Positions 42,876-52,129 of a stretch of 64,000 nt of DNA are shown one piece after another (position 1 is the stretch's first letter; every line of letters begins with the position of its first letter). The translations under genes were made by a program, and so were the position numbers. The notes beneath the pieces are model-generated. The model saw nothing but the letters and a program-made list of their open reading frames with translations, did no database searches and was not told the origin of the DNA. The stretch spans positions 124,001 through 188,000 of the forward strand of contig NZ_JAGSND010000007.1 in assembly GCF_018128545.1 (NCBI RefSeq). The letters are read 5' to 3'. This DNA comes from Sinanaerobacter chloroacetimidivorans (lineage in GTDB: Bacteria > Bacillota > Clostridia > Peptostreptococcales > Anaerovoracaceae).

Positions 42876-44333
42876 ATGAAAGAAAGAGAACAATTTGCTT
42901 CAAGACTGGGCTTCATCCTGGTCTCCGCCGGCTGCGCCGTCGGCCTTGGAAATGTGTGGAGATTTCCTTACGTTACAGGCCTTTACGGCGGAGCGGCATT
43001 CATTCTTATCTATTTATTATTTCTTGTAATACTGGGTCTCCCGATCATGATCATGGAATTCTCGGTAGGCCGGGGAAGCCAGAAAAGCGCGGCTTCTTCC
43101 TTTCGGGTACTGCAGCCGGAGGGAACCAAATGGCATTTATTCGGTTATATCGCAATGGCGGGCAATTATCTGCTGATGATGTTCTACACCATGGTAGGCG
43201 GCTGGATGCTTTATTACTGCTTTAAATCTGTAAGAGGCGATTTTTCGGGACTGACTCCGGATCAGGTCGCCGGCAATTTTGGCGAAATGCTCGGTTCACC
43301 GGGAACGCTTACGTTATGGGCGGTGATCGCAATTTTAATTTCTTTCGGAATCTGTTCCATGGGTTTAAGAAACGGGGTCGAAAAGATCACAAAGATTATG
43401 ATGATTTGCCTGCTCGCACTGATGGCCGTGCTGGTTGTCCGTTCTATTACACTGGAAGGCGCAGGAGCAGGCCTGAGCTTTTACCTGAAGCCCGATTTTG
43501 GAAGGGCGATGGAACAGGGACTCGGTAATGTCATATTCGCGGCAATGGGCCAGGCATTTTTCACCTTGTCCCTTGGTATGGGCTCTATGGCTATATTCGG
43601 AAGCTATCTGGATAAATCCCGTTCACTTACGGGAGAGGCCGTCAGCATTACGGTGCTGGACACACTGGTTGCTCTGATGGCTGGTCTTATTATTATTCCG
43701 GCATGCTTTGCCTTCAGCGTAGAGCCCGGTGCGGGACCGGGTCTGATTTTCATCACACTGCCGAATATTTTCAATCATATGACCGGCGGAATTATCTGGG
43801 GCGCCCTCTTCTTCCTGTTCCTGTCCTTTGCGGCTTTGACGACGATTGTCGCCGTATTTGAGAATATTATTTCCTTTGCCATTGATTTATGGAACTGGGA
43901 AAGAAAAAAGGCGGTCATGGTCAATATCGTCGCAGTTATTCTTTTATCGATGCCCTGTATTTTAGGGTTCAACCTCTGGAGCGGATTCGAGCCTCTCGGT
44001 GAAGGCACAGTCGTCCTGGATCTGGAAGACTTTATTGTGTCCAACAACGTCTTGCCTTTAGGCTCGTTGGTTTACCTGATGTTCTGTACCTATCGATACG
44101 GCTGGGGCTGGCAAGGCTTTTTCAATGAGGCCAATGCAGGGGAAGGCCGAAAGTTCCCGGCTGCCGTCAGAGCCTATGTATCCTATATCCTGCCCCTGAT
44201 CGTCCTGGTCATCTTCTTTAAAGGATATTGGGATAAATTCCATTCTGTGACGGCAATGATCGTCGCAGCAGCGATTGTTCTGGTATTTGCTTATATCGTT
44301 TTTTACAGAAAAAAGAGCACCGTGCCAAACTAG
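42876..44333 (+). CDS. NSS-family sodium-dependent amino acid transporter
   Basis: The 485-residue protein has 11-12 membrane segments and the neurotransmitter:sodium symporter hallmarks: RLGFILVSAGCAVGLGNVWRFPY (unwound TM1 with sodium ligands) and IMEFSVGRGS. TM6 and TM8 regions (GQAFFTLSLGMGSM and FLSFAALTTIVAVFE) also fit. Bacterial members carry amino acids such as tryptophan, tyrosine or leucine; the tryptophanase and iorAB neighbours point to an aromatic amino acid. GGAGGG precedes the start. Its TAG stop lies in the terminal repeat of a MITE-like element, so the original C-terminus may have been different. Confidence 0.9.
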   Translation: MKEREQFASRLGFILVSAGCAVGLGNVWRFPYVTGLYGGAAFILIYLLFLVILGLPIMIMEFSVGRGSQKSAASSFRVLQPEGTKWHLFGYIAMAGNYLLMMFYTMVGGWMLYYCFKSVRGDFSGLTPDQVAGNFGEMLGSPGTLTLWAVIAILISFGICSMGLRNGVEKITKIMMICLLALMAVLVVRSITLEGAGAGLSFYLKPDFGRAMEQGLGNVIFAAMGQAFFTLSLGMGSMAIFGSYLDKSRSLTGEAVSITVLDTLVALMAGLIIIPACFAFSVEPGAGPGLIFITLPNIFNHMTGGIIWGALFFLFLSFAALTTIVAVFENIISFAIDLWNWERKKAVMVNIVAVILLSMPCILGFNLWSGFEPLGEGTVVLDLEDFIVSNNVLPLGSLVYLMFCTYRYGWGWQGFFNEANAGEGRKFPAAVRAYVSYILPLIVLVIFFKGYWDKFHSVTAMIVAAAIVLVFAYIVFYRKKSTVPN

Positions 44334-44572
44334 TGTACTGACACGCTGAGAATTAGGTTTACTGCTTGCCTTTTTGCCCCAAGCTTGCTTGGTTCGGCAA
44401 AACGGACAGCATACGAGCGGAGCGAGTCGGAGGCCGTAGGCCGTTGTCTAAAGTTCCATCTGCGTTGTTGTCGTCGGTCGCCGTAGCTGCGGCTACGCCT
44501 TCCTCCTCCGTCTAGCAGACTGAAAATTTATTCGGCGCAGTAATTCCAAATTTCAACGTGACAGTACACTAG
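44330..44572. mobile_element. MITE-like element, 243 bp
   Basis: The ends are inverted repeats CTAGTGTACTGACACG and CGTGACAGTACACTAG, differing at one of 16 positions. There is no coding capacity inside. The interior is GC-rich, with hairpins (GCC-AAGC-CTT-GGC, CGTAGC/GCTACG) and block R2 shared with 42719-42796. It lies between the transporter and ptb, supplying the transporter's stop codon and separating ptb from the upstream genes. Confidence 0.75.
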
Positions 44573-44609
44573 GTGTAAGAAAAGCGGCACACTATTTGTG
44601 GAGTGAATG

Positions 44610-45524
44610 ATGAAAAATTTTGAAGAACTGATTCAATTTGTCCAAAAAAATCCTCAAAAGAAAAAAGTGGCTGTTGCCGCAGCCCATGATGAGCATACAC
44701 TGGAGGGAATTCACAGGGCTTATGAAAACGGGATTGCGGTGCCGATTTTAATCGGGGATCAAGCCAAAATAGAAAGCATTATGAAAAAAGAAGGGTTTTC
44801 CTTTCCGGAAGCAGAGGTTGTCAATATCGGCGACGATGCTGCGGCGGCCCGCAGGGCAGTTCGGATGGTGCGTGAAGGAGAAGCGGATTTTCTCATGAAA
44901 GGAAAGCTTCAGACGGCGGATCTCCTCAAAGAAGTGGTAAACAAGGAACGGGGTCTGCAGAAGGGGGGACTGATGTCCCACTTCGGTATCTTTGAAGTGC
45001 CGGGCTATCATAAGCTTCTGGTATTGACCGATGGCGGGATGCTGCCGTATCCCGATACCGGCGAAAAGGCGCAGATCCTCATGAACGCAGTAAAAGTCCT
45101 CAATGGTTTGGGCTATGAAAATCCCAAAGTAGCCGTTTTGGCGGCGGCAGAGCTGGTAAACCCGAAAATGCAGGAATCCGTCGACGGAGATCTGCTGAAA
45201 ACGATGAACAGAGAAGGGAAACTTCCCGGCTGCATCGTGGAAGGCCCCATATCCTATGATCTGGCCATGAGTCCCGAGGCTGCCGAAATCAAGGGATATT
45301 CTAGTCCTGTTACGGGGGATACGGATATCCTCCTCATGCCCAACATGACCAGCGGTAATCTGCTGGCTAAAGCCTTCCAGTTCACCGCGGGCGCGAAGAT
45401 GGCAGGCATGATCGCAGGCGCCGGCGCCCCGATCGTTTTGGTATCAAGAGGCGCCACGGCTGAGGAAAAATACCTTTCACTGGTATTATCCGCGGCATCG
45501 GCGAATAAGCAGAAGATTGATTAG
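44610..45524 (+). CDS. ptb: Phosphate butyryltransferase-type enzyme
   Basis: ATG 44610 is six bases after GTGGAG; ATG 44607 is too close (304 aa). It exchanges CoA for phosphate on an acyl-CoA. Family motifs: FLMKGKLQTADLLKEVV, TDGGMLPYPD, GPISYDLAMSPEAAEIKGY and LLMPNMTSGNLLAKAF. In this cluster the likely substrates are aryl-acetyl-CoA esters made by IorAB; branched-chain or butyryl-CoA are alternatives. The product goes to the kinase encoded at 47767. Confidence 0.92.
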   Translation: MKNFEELIQFVQKNPQKKKVAVAAAHDEHTLEGIHRAYENGIAVPILIGDQAKIESIMKKEGFSFPEAEVVNIGDDAAAARRAVRMVREGEADFLMKGKLQTADLLKEVVNKERGLQKGGLMSHFGIFEVPGYHKLLVLTDGGMLPYPDTGEKAQILMNAVKVLNGLGYENPKVAVLAAAELVNPKMQESVDGDLLKTMNREGKLPGCIVEGPISYDLAMSPEAAEIKGYSSPVTGDTDILLMPNMTSGNLLAKAFQFTAGAKMAGMIAGAGAPIVLVSRGATAEEKYLSLVLSAASANKQKID

Positions 45525-45539
45525 ATTTGTGGGGTATCA

Positions 45540-46202
45540 ATGAAGAAGGGAGATATTCTGTGGGGGGCAGTATTGCTCGGTGTGATCGCTTTTCTGATCA
45601 CACCTGGGACCCATACCATGTTTATAACAGCTTCAAAAACTTCCCCATATCTTATGGGATTTATAAAGTTTGCTGTTCTAGCCACCATGGGTGAGCTGCT
45701 GGCGATCCGGATCGTGACGGGAAACTGGAAGAAGCCGAACGGCATCTTATGGCGCGTGATCGTCTGGGGCATCATCGGAATCATGGTCACACTGATGTTC
45801 GTATTGTTTGACGCGGGGGTCCGAAGCTGTATGGAGAGGGGATATCTGCCTTTTATCGAAGGGGAAGGCTTCTTTCCAATTCTTGTGACAGCCTTTTTTA
45901 TCAGCGCCATAACGAATCTGTTTTTTGGGCCGTCGTTTATGTTATTCCATCGCATTACCGATACATGGATCGACTTGGGCCAGGGCAAAATGTTTCAGAT
46001 GAGGAAGCTAACCTTGAACGAGGTGCTGGACGCCGCCGATTTAAAAGGCTTTGTCACCTTTGTAGTCTGCAGGACGATTCCGGTCTTCTGGATCCCGGCG
46101 CATACCGTAACCTTCATGCTGCCGCCGGAATACCGCGTGCTTATGGCGGCTATGCTTTCTATTTGCCTGGGAGCTATCCTGGGGATTTCCAGAAAAAACT
46201 AA
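45540..46202 (+). CDS. Conserved membrane protein of unknown function in the aromatic cluster
   Basis: The 220-residue protein has about five hydrophobic segments (ILWGAVLLGVIAFLI, WRVIVWGIIGIMVTLMF, FFPILVTAFFISAITNLFF, VTFVVCRTIPVFWIPAHTVTFML, MAAMLSICLGAILGI). It is placed between ptb and tryptophanase and begins 15 bases after the ptb stop. I do not recognise its family. The segments THTMFIT, RITDTWIDLGQGKM and PAHTVTFMLPPEYR look conserved-like. A role in export of indole or aryl-acids is possible from context only. Confidence 0.6.
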   Translation: MKKGDILWGAVLLGVIAFLITPGTHTMFITASKTSPYLMGFIKFAVLATMGELLAIRIVTGNWKKPNGILWRVIVWGIIGIMVTLMFVLFDAGVRSCMERGYLPFIEGEGFFPILVTAFFISAITNLFFGPSFMLFHRITDTWIDLGQGKMFQMRKLTLNEVLDAADLKGFVTFVVCRTIPVFWIPAHTVTFMLPPEYRVLMAAMLSICLGAILGISRKN

Positions 46203-46283
46203 ATATTGTTCAAGTGCTGTCCGCTACCTGCCAGAGCGACGGGGACCGGGGCTCTATATAATTTAAAAAATGGAGGTAGTATT

Positions 46284-47669
46284 ATGGCACATTTTATTCC
46301 AGAACCATACCGTATTAAGATGGTGGAACCTATCAAAATGACGACTCGCGAGCAGCGGGAGCAGTACATCAGAGAGGCGGAGTACAACCTTTTTCGCCTG
46401 CGCGGCGAGGACGTGTACGTCGATACTCTGACCGATTCCGGTACCAACGCGATGAGCGACGCACAATGGGCGGCACTGATGCTTGGTGATGAGGCTTATG
46501 CAGGTGGGAAAAGCTATTTTAAATTGGTTGAAGCAGCAAAGGATGTCTTTGGGTATGGCTATATTCAGCCTGTCCATCAAGGGCGTGCTGCAGAAAAAGT
46601 CTTGTTTCCCAGTTTCCTGGAAAAAGGGAAATATGCGATCGCAAACCTATTTTTCGATACAACACGTGCACATGTTGAGTTAGCCGGTGCCCGCTGCCTT
46701 GAGTGCTGTAACCCCGAGGCTGCGGATAGTCAGCTGCGTGCTCCATTTAAGGGAAACATGGATGTGGCAAAAATGGAGGAGATGATCAAGGAAAAGGGTC
46801 CTGAAAATATCGGCATGGTCGTTATGACGATTACCAACAATTCTGCCGGCGGTCAGCCGGTTTCCTTGAAAAATATGCGCGAGGTTGCGTCGGTTTGCCA
46901 AAAATATCAGATTCATCTCAATATTGATGCGGCACGTTATGCAGAAAATGCAATGTTCGTTAAAATGCGTGAGCCGGAATGTAAGGATATGTCCATTAAA
47001 GAGATTATCCATGCCTTCTTCGATTTGGCAGATACTTTCACAATGTCCGCAAAGAAAGATACCATTGTCAATATGGGCGGTTTAATCGGCGTCAAGGATG
47101 AGAACGCACCTTACATCTTGAACATCAAAGCGAACTGTATCAGCTATGAGGGCTTTTATTCCTATGGCGGTCTTAACGGCCGTGATCTTGAGTGCCTTGC
47201 AGTTGGTCTCTATGAGGGACTTGACGAAAGCTGGCTGCGCTACCGTATTGGTACAATGGAGTATTTTGGTGAACGGTTGGATGAACTGGAAATTCCTTAT
47301 CAAAGCCCGCCAGGCGGCCATGGAATTTTCCTTGATGCTGCAAAATTCTATCCCCAGCTGCCATACCATGAATTCCCCGGGCAGGTACTGGCTGTGGAAT
47401 TGTACAAGGAATGCGGCTTGCGTTCCTGCGATATCGGCTCCTACATGATCGGCAATGATCCCGACACTGGAGAGCAGCTCAAGTCGATAAACGAGTTTAC
47501 ACGGCTTGCAATACCGCGCCGTGTCTATACCCAAAGTCATTATGATATGGTTATTGAGGCGATTCATGAGGTCTGGAAACGCCGTGAAAGCATCAATCAC
47601 GGCTACAAGATTACCTGGGAGCCGCCGATTCTACGACATTTTCAGGCCAGCTTAGCTCCGATTGAGTAA
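46284..47669 (+). CDS. tnaA: Tryptophanase
   Basis: ATG 46284 follows GGAGG (461 aa). This PLP beta-eliminating lyase splits tryptophan into indole, pyruvate and ammonia. It has the family's [25 protein letters not shown] and the PLP lysine in TMSAKKD near residue 257. Tryptophanase rather than tyrosine phenol-lyase is indicated by [10 protein letters not shown], by CDIGSYMIG where phenol-lyase has an ERG motif with its substrate Arg, and by LRHF near the end, whose His replaces the Phe of phenol-lyase. No upstream tnaC-like leader peptide was recognised. Confidence 0.9.
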   Translation: MAHFIPEPYRIKMVEPIKMTTREQREQYIREAEYNLFRLRGEDVYVDTLTDSGTNAMSDAQWAALMLGDEAYAGGKSYFKLVEAAKDVFGYGYIQPVHQGRAAEKVLFPSFLEKGKYAIANLFFDTTRAHVELAGARCLECCNPEAADSQLRAPFKGNMDVAKMEEMIKEKGPENIGMVVMTITNNSAGGQPVSLKNMREVASVCQKYQIHLNIDAARYAENAMFVKMREPECKDMSIKEIIHAFFDLADTFTMSAKKDTIVNMGGLIGVKDENAPYILNIKANCISYEGFYSYGGLNGRDLECLAVGLYEGLDESWLRYRIGTMEYFGERLDELEIPYQSPPGGHGIFLDAAKFYPQLPYHEFPGQVLAVELYKECGLRSCDIGSYMIGNDPDTGEQLKSINEFTRLAIPRRVYTQSHYDMVIEAIHEVWKRRESINHGYKITWEPPILRHFQASLAPIE

Positions 47670-47766
47670 TTACAGGATGCAGGGATTTTCAGAAAGATCC
47701 AGGAAAAAAGGAGGAGGCTCGTTCAGAAGCCCGATTTGCTAATATTAACAGGAAGGGAGTAATGGA

Positions 47767-48855
47767 ATGAATTATAAAGTTCTTGCGATCAATCCGGGTT
47801 CTACTTCAACAAAAGTAGCCCTGTATGAAAATGAAAACAGGATTTTTTCCGAATGCATCGAGCATACCGCCGAAGAACTCAACAGCTTAGATATCTTGGA
47901 TCAGATGGGTTTCCGAACGATGGCCGTCTATTCTATTTTGTCAAAACATAAGGTAGAGCTTTCGGAATTGTCGGCGGTGGCAGGCCGGGGAGGCCTTCTG
48001 CCCAACATGCTCGGGGGCGGGTATCTTGTAACGGAAACCATGATCGATGCGATTTATAATGAGGAAGCTTCTCCGCATGCTTCCAATTTAGGTGCGCTGC
48101 TGGCTTCGGAAATCGCGATGCCTCTTGGTATAAACGCCTATATTTATGACGCGGTTACGGCGGATGAATTTCCGGAAATCGCAGCCACGACAGGGATGCC
48201 GGATGTGCGGAGGCACAGCATGTGCCATGTGCTGAATATGAAAGCTACGGCACGTAAAGCAGCGGCAAAGCATGGCAGGCAATACGAAGACCTGCGTCTG
48301 ATTGTGGCTCATCTGGGGGGAGGGATATCCATCGCAATTCATGAAGACGGTAAGATCATTGATGCGATCGGGGACGATGCAGGTCCCTTCGCTCCGGAGC
48401 GTTCGGGAAGCGTACCGCTTTTCTATGTCATCGACATGTGTTATTCCGGTAAATACAACAAGAAGGAAATGGCCCGAAAGGTCCGGGGACAGGGCGGTTT
48501 AAAGGCGTATTTCGGAACCTCCGACTGCAAAGAAATCGAGAAGATGATCGTGGAAGGCAATGAACGGGCAAGGCTGGTGTATGAAGCCATGGCATATCAA
48601 ATTGCCAAGGGGATCGGAGAAATGGCCCCTGTCTTAAGAGGCGAGATCGATTATATTATCCTGACGGGGGGACTGGCTTATTCCAAGATGCTGACCAATA
48701 TGATCGCAGAACGGGTCAATTTCATTGCCCCTATCGAAATCTTACCGGGAGAAGACGAAATGGAAGCCCTGGCATTCGGAGCTCTCCGAATCCTGAGAGG
48801 CGAAGAGACGGCAAGGGAATACCAGCCAATCAGAAAGGAGAGGAAGAAAAGATGA
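47767..48855 (+). CDS. buk: Butyrate kinase-type acyl kinase
   Basis: The 362-residue protein belongs to the acetate/butyrate kinase (ASKHA) family: INPGSTSTKVALY at the N-terminus, VAGRGGLLPNM, RHSMCHVLNMKA, VAHLGGGISIA and LTGGLAYS with the terminal GEDEMEALAFGAL. It makes ATP from acyl-phosphate. With ptb and iorAB it completes substrate-level phosphorylation from aryl pyruvates. GGGAG lies upstream. It overlaps the aminotransferase gene by four bases. Confidence 0.93.
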   Translation: MNYKVLAINPGSTSTKVALYENENRIFSECIEHTAEELNSLDILDQMGFRTMAVYSILSKHKVELSELSAVAGRGGLLPNMLGGGYLVTETMIDAIYNEEASPHASNLGALLASEIAMPLGINAYIYDAVTADEFPEIAATTGMPDVRRHSMCHVLNMKATARKAAAKHGRQYEDLRLIVAHLGGGISIAIHEDGKIIDAIGDDAGPFAPERSGSVPLFYVIDMCYSGKYNKKEMARKVRGQGGLKAYFGTSDCKEIEKMIVEGNERARLVYEAMAYQIAKGIGEMAPVLRGEIDYIILTGGLAYSKMLTNMIAERVNFIAPIEILPGEDEMEALAFGALRILRGEETAREYQPIRKERKKR

Positions 48856-50036
48856 TATCAAAAAAAATGAAGGAATCTATAGAGAACAGTTCTATGATCC
48901 GAGCCATGTTTGAAGACGGAAAAAAGATGAAGGAATTGTACGGTGCGGAAAACGTATATGATTTCAGCCTCGGAAATCCGAATACTCCGCCGCCGCGGGA
49001 GATAAACCAGATCATCCTTGATATTTTACAGAACGAAAAGCCGACCTTTATCCACGGATATATGAACAATGCCGGATATGAGGATGTGCGCAGCGCCATT
49101 GCGGAATCTATCAACAAGAAATTTAACACCAACTTCGCAGTGCAAAATATCCTGATGACAACAGGCGCAGCAGGAGGGCTCAATGTGATTTTGAAAACAT
49201 TGATGGACCCGGAGGATGAGGTCGTAGTCTTTGCGCCTTTTTTCAGTGAATATCGTGCTTACGCAGAGAATTACGGCGGAAGGCTTGTCGTTGTGCCGCC
49301 TGATACGGCGGACTTTCAGCCGAATCTGGAGAAGTTTAAAGAGAAACTCACAAACAGGACGAAAGCGGTGATCGTTAATTCTCCCAATAATCCTACCGGA
49401 GTCGTCTATTCGGAAGAAACCGTCACAAAACTGGCGGAGATATTAAGAGAAGCACAGAAAGAATTTCATACCGATATTTATCTCATTGCGGATGAGCCTT
49501 ACCGGGAGCTTGTATACGACGGTGTTTTTGTACCATATATACCGCAGTATTATGAAAATACCATCGTTGCTTATTCTTACAGCAAGTCTCTGTCTCTGCC
49601 CGGGGAGCGGATCGGCTATCTTGTCATTCCCGATGAAGTTGCCGACTTTGAAGCTGTGGTCAGCGGCGCCGGTACGGCAAACCGGATTCTGGGTTTTGTA
49701 AATGCGCCTTCCCTGATGCAGCGGGTTGTTGCAAAATGTTTGGATATGGAAGCGGATACAGACGGCTATAACAAGAACAGAGAAGCGCTCTATCAGGGCT
49801 TGATTGAGGCGGGATATGAATGCGTCAAACCGCAGGGAGCGTTCTATCTCTTTGTAAAATCTCCCATAGAAAGCGACAAGGAGTTTTGCCAGATGGCAAA
49901 GCAGCATCAGCTCATCCTGGTACCGGGATCTGCTTTCGGATGCCCCGGTTATGTAAGGATCGCTTATTGCGTCTCTTACGATGCCATTATGGCAGCTTTA
50001 CCCAAGTTCAAAGAGCTGCTGCTTGAGGTAAGATAA
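48852..50036 (+). CDS. PLP-dependent class I/II aminotransferase
   Basis: The 394-residue protein is a fold-type I aminotransferase: FSLGNPNTPPP, TTGAAGGLNVIL, NSPNNPTGVVYS, IADEPYRELVYDG and the PLP-binding Lys245 in YSYSKSLSLPGERIGY, ending with the substrate-carboxylate Arg in YVRIAYC. In this operon it probably converts aromatic amino acids to aryl pyruvates for IorAB. Aspartate- or alanine-type activity cannot be excluded. It overlaps buk (ATGA) and is the last gene before a terminator. Confidence 0.9.
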   Translation: MISKKMKESIENSSMIRAMFEDGKKMKELYGAENVYDFSLGNPNTPPPREINQIILDILQNEKPTFIHGYMNNAGYEDVRSAIAESINKKFNTNFAVQNILMTTGAAGGLNVILKTLMDPEDEVVVFAPFFSEYRAYAENYGGRLVVVPPDTADFQPNLEKFKEKLTNRTKAVIVNSPNNPTGVVYSEETVTKLAEILREAQKEFHTDIYLIADEPYRELVYDGVFVPYIPQYYENTIVAYSYSKSLSLPGERIGYLVIPDEVADFEAVVSGAGTANRILGFVNAPSLMQRVVAKCLDMEADTDGYNKNREALYQGLIEAGYECVKPQGAFYLFVKSPIESDKEFCQMAKQHQLILVPGSAFGCPGYVRIAYCVSYDAIMAALPKFKELLLEVR

Positions 50037-50121
50037 GACTCCGCTCAACAGGACTTTTACGTTCGCTGAACCCAAAGTTATGTACGGGGCATCTCTATTG
50101 TTCCTTTATACAAAAAATCAG

Positions 50122-50158
50122 AAAACCGTTCCAAATTTGAACGGTTTTTGATTTTTTT
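50122..50158 (+). terminator. Terminator of the aromatic amino acid cluster
   Basis: AAACCGTTC pairs with GAACGGTTT across a short loop, followed by TTGATTTTTTT. It ends the transcript 85 bases after the aminotransferase. The remaining stretch to 50363 holds no other recognised feature. Confidence 0.85.
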
Positions 50159-50363
50159 AGAATATAAATGGGATAGAGTTGAACTGCTTTGCTTCTATTC
50201 GATCTTTTGATATAATCTAGGTATCTTTGCAGAAGGGATAAGGCTGCGGTAAAACGGAGGCTGATAACGGCTCTTCAGGAACGATGGAGGAAGTGCCGAA
50301 CTTATTCGTGTTGTATTGAAGGATGGACAAAAAATTAGGAGATCAAAAGTGAGGTGTTTCAAA

Positions 50364-51956
50364 ATGAAAAAGCGCATTGCTGCTATGTTCATGGCAGTGC
50401 TTATAGTATTGTCCTTTCAGGCGGGAGTCTGCCTGAAAGACGGCGGGGTTTATGCAGAAGAAAAGAAGGAAATCAACATTATCATCGATGGGACAAAGCT
50501 GGCTTTCTCTCAGGATGACGGGATGGGAATCCCCTTTATCGACAGCGCGGGCAAGGCACAGGTACCGGTAAAAAAGGCTCTCGAGAAAATCGGAGCGACA
50601 GTATTATTTGAAACGGATGCGGGCTCAGGCGAAAGAAACATTATTATATCAAAAGACGGGAGCGTCATCAGGCTTACCGCCGGGGATCCGATCATGAGAG
50701 TGAATACGGACACATTCTACCTGCTTGATGCTCCTCCCCTAATCATGGGAGGCAGAACATATATGCCGATACGAGCGGTGTTTGAAGTACTGGGGTATAC
50801 TGTTTCCTGGGATAGGGCGTCCAAGACTGTTAGTATCCAAAAAAATCAGGATATGCCTTTGTCGCCTGCGATTACGCCTGTAGGCCAGTTTGAGATTCCT
50901 CAGTATCAGTGCAAGGAAGAAGATGAACCTGGGGTGATCGTAAACCACGGCTATATCTATTATCTGGGAGAGAATAACGACATCATGCAGACCACCTTTT
51001 CCGATCTGACGAAATCGAAAAAGGTTTATCACTGCCCAGGGTGGGTCATCCATCTTTTTAACGATGAAAATGGGGTGCCAAGGCTTTACTATCATACGGA
51101 GGGCGCATCCCTGGGAACCCCTCATCAATTTGCTTTAAACGCAGACGGAAGCATGACTGAGCTGAACGGCCGCAGAGAATACCCGGCAGAGATTTATTCC
51201 ACGGGAGGAAAGACCTTTGCATTCACAGAACTGAAATTCGGACCGGATCGTCTGGAAATGAAAAATGAAGAAGGCGCCTATGTCAAACTGGGCGGGAGCG
51301 AAAACAGGTATGAGTACAGAACCGAAATGAATGGATTCAACGGCAGACGGGGCGTATATCTCATCGGAGATGATCTTTATCTTCTGGCGGAGCCCTTTGC
51401 CGGGGATGCGGGAAAAGCCGTGTACAGGGTAAATATAAAGACGGACGAGGCTGTGCGCATAACAGGTGAGGCATATGGAGTTCAAATCGAGGGAAATTAC
51501 CTGTATTACAATACGGGAAAGGAAATTCGGAAAAGAAACCTCGAAGACGGCACGGAAATTTCCATGTATAACTTTAACGGCTCGGCAACTAATTTTGCTT
51601 CTGATTTTGCGGTGCTAAACGGTAATCTGTATATCGCAGACAGAAACGGGTTTTTCATTAAGGCGGGCGGTGAAGTGAACGCATCTCCTCTTGAGGACGG
51701 AAACCATATTATCACTTGCTCTGATATGGCGCTGAGAGGTGACAAGGGGGAACAATACCTTATATGCGATATCGGAAAGAGTCCTATGAAAGATGACGGT
51801 ATCGGAAGCCTATGGATGTGGGTCTATGACAAAGACGGCAAGCTGATTATGGAGAGGGAAGGCGACATCAGGCTTAATTCTGTTTCTATTGAAGGGGACA
51901 ACATCTGTTATTATAATAAGACCACGAATCAAATCAATGTTGAAAAGATTAAGTGA
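50364..51956 (+). CDS. Secreted protein with copper-amine-oxidase-type stalk domain
   Basis: ATG 50364 follows GAGGTG (530 aa). A signal peptide (KKRIAAMFMAVLIVLSFQAG) opens the protein. Residues about 35-160 hold the stalk domain known as Cu_amine_oxidN1 (INIIIDGTKL, then GGRTYMPIRAVFEVLGYTVSWD), a cell-surface module of Bacillota. The rest consists of repeated beta-strand pairs (GYIYYLGENNDIMQTTF, GNYLYYNTGKEIRKRNLEDGTEI, NLYIADRNG), a propeller-like fold akin to DUF5050. It is probably a surface protein; no enzymatic residues are evident. Confidence 0.75.
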   Translation: MKKRIAAMFMAVLIVLSFQAGVCLKDGGVYAEEKKEINIIIDGTKLAFSQDDGMGIPFIDSAGKAQVPVKKALEKIGATVLFETDAGSGERNIIISKDGSVIRLTAGDPIMRVNTDTFYLLDAPPLIMGGRTYMPIRAVFEVLGYTVSWDRASKTVSIQKNQDMPLSPAITPVGQFEIPQYQCKEEDEPGVIVNHGYIYYLGENNDIMQTTFSDLTKSKKVYHCPGWVIHLFNDENGVPRLYYHTEGASLGTPHQFALNADGSMTELNGRREYPAEIYSTGGKTFAFTELKFGPDRLEMKNEEGAYVKLGGSENRYEYRTEMNGFNGRRGVYLIGDDLYLLAEPFAGDAGKAVYRVNIKTDEAVRITGEAYGVQIEGNYLYYNTGKEIRKRNLEDGTEISMYNFNGSATNFASDFAVLNGNLYIADRNGFFIKAGGEVNASPLEDGNHIITCSDMALRGDKGEQYLICDIGKSPMKDDGIGSLWMWVYDKDGKLIMEREGDIRLNSVSIEGDNICYYNKTTNQINVEKIK

Positions 51957-52129
51957 AGAACATGAACATGGCGAAGCCCGACCTGATATTTGGGGATGAC
52001 CACCAATTGATATCTATTTTACAGAGAAGGCTGAAATAAACCTAATGTAAATGGAAATATGTTATAGTGGATGTAACTTAAAAAGCTTGTAGAATATGTA
52101 TCAGAACGGAATAAGACGGAGGATGTACC

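Noticed and set aside
46284-47669. Tyrosine phenol-lyase as an alternative identity
   Set aside because: Diagnostic positions (NNSAGG, DIGS, LRHF) agree with tryptophanase rather than phenol-lyase.
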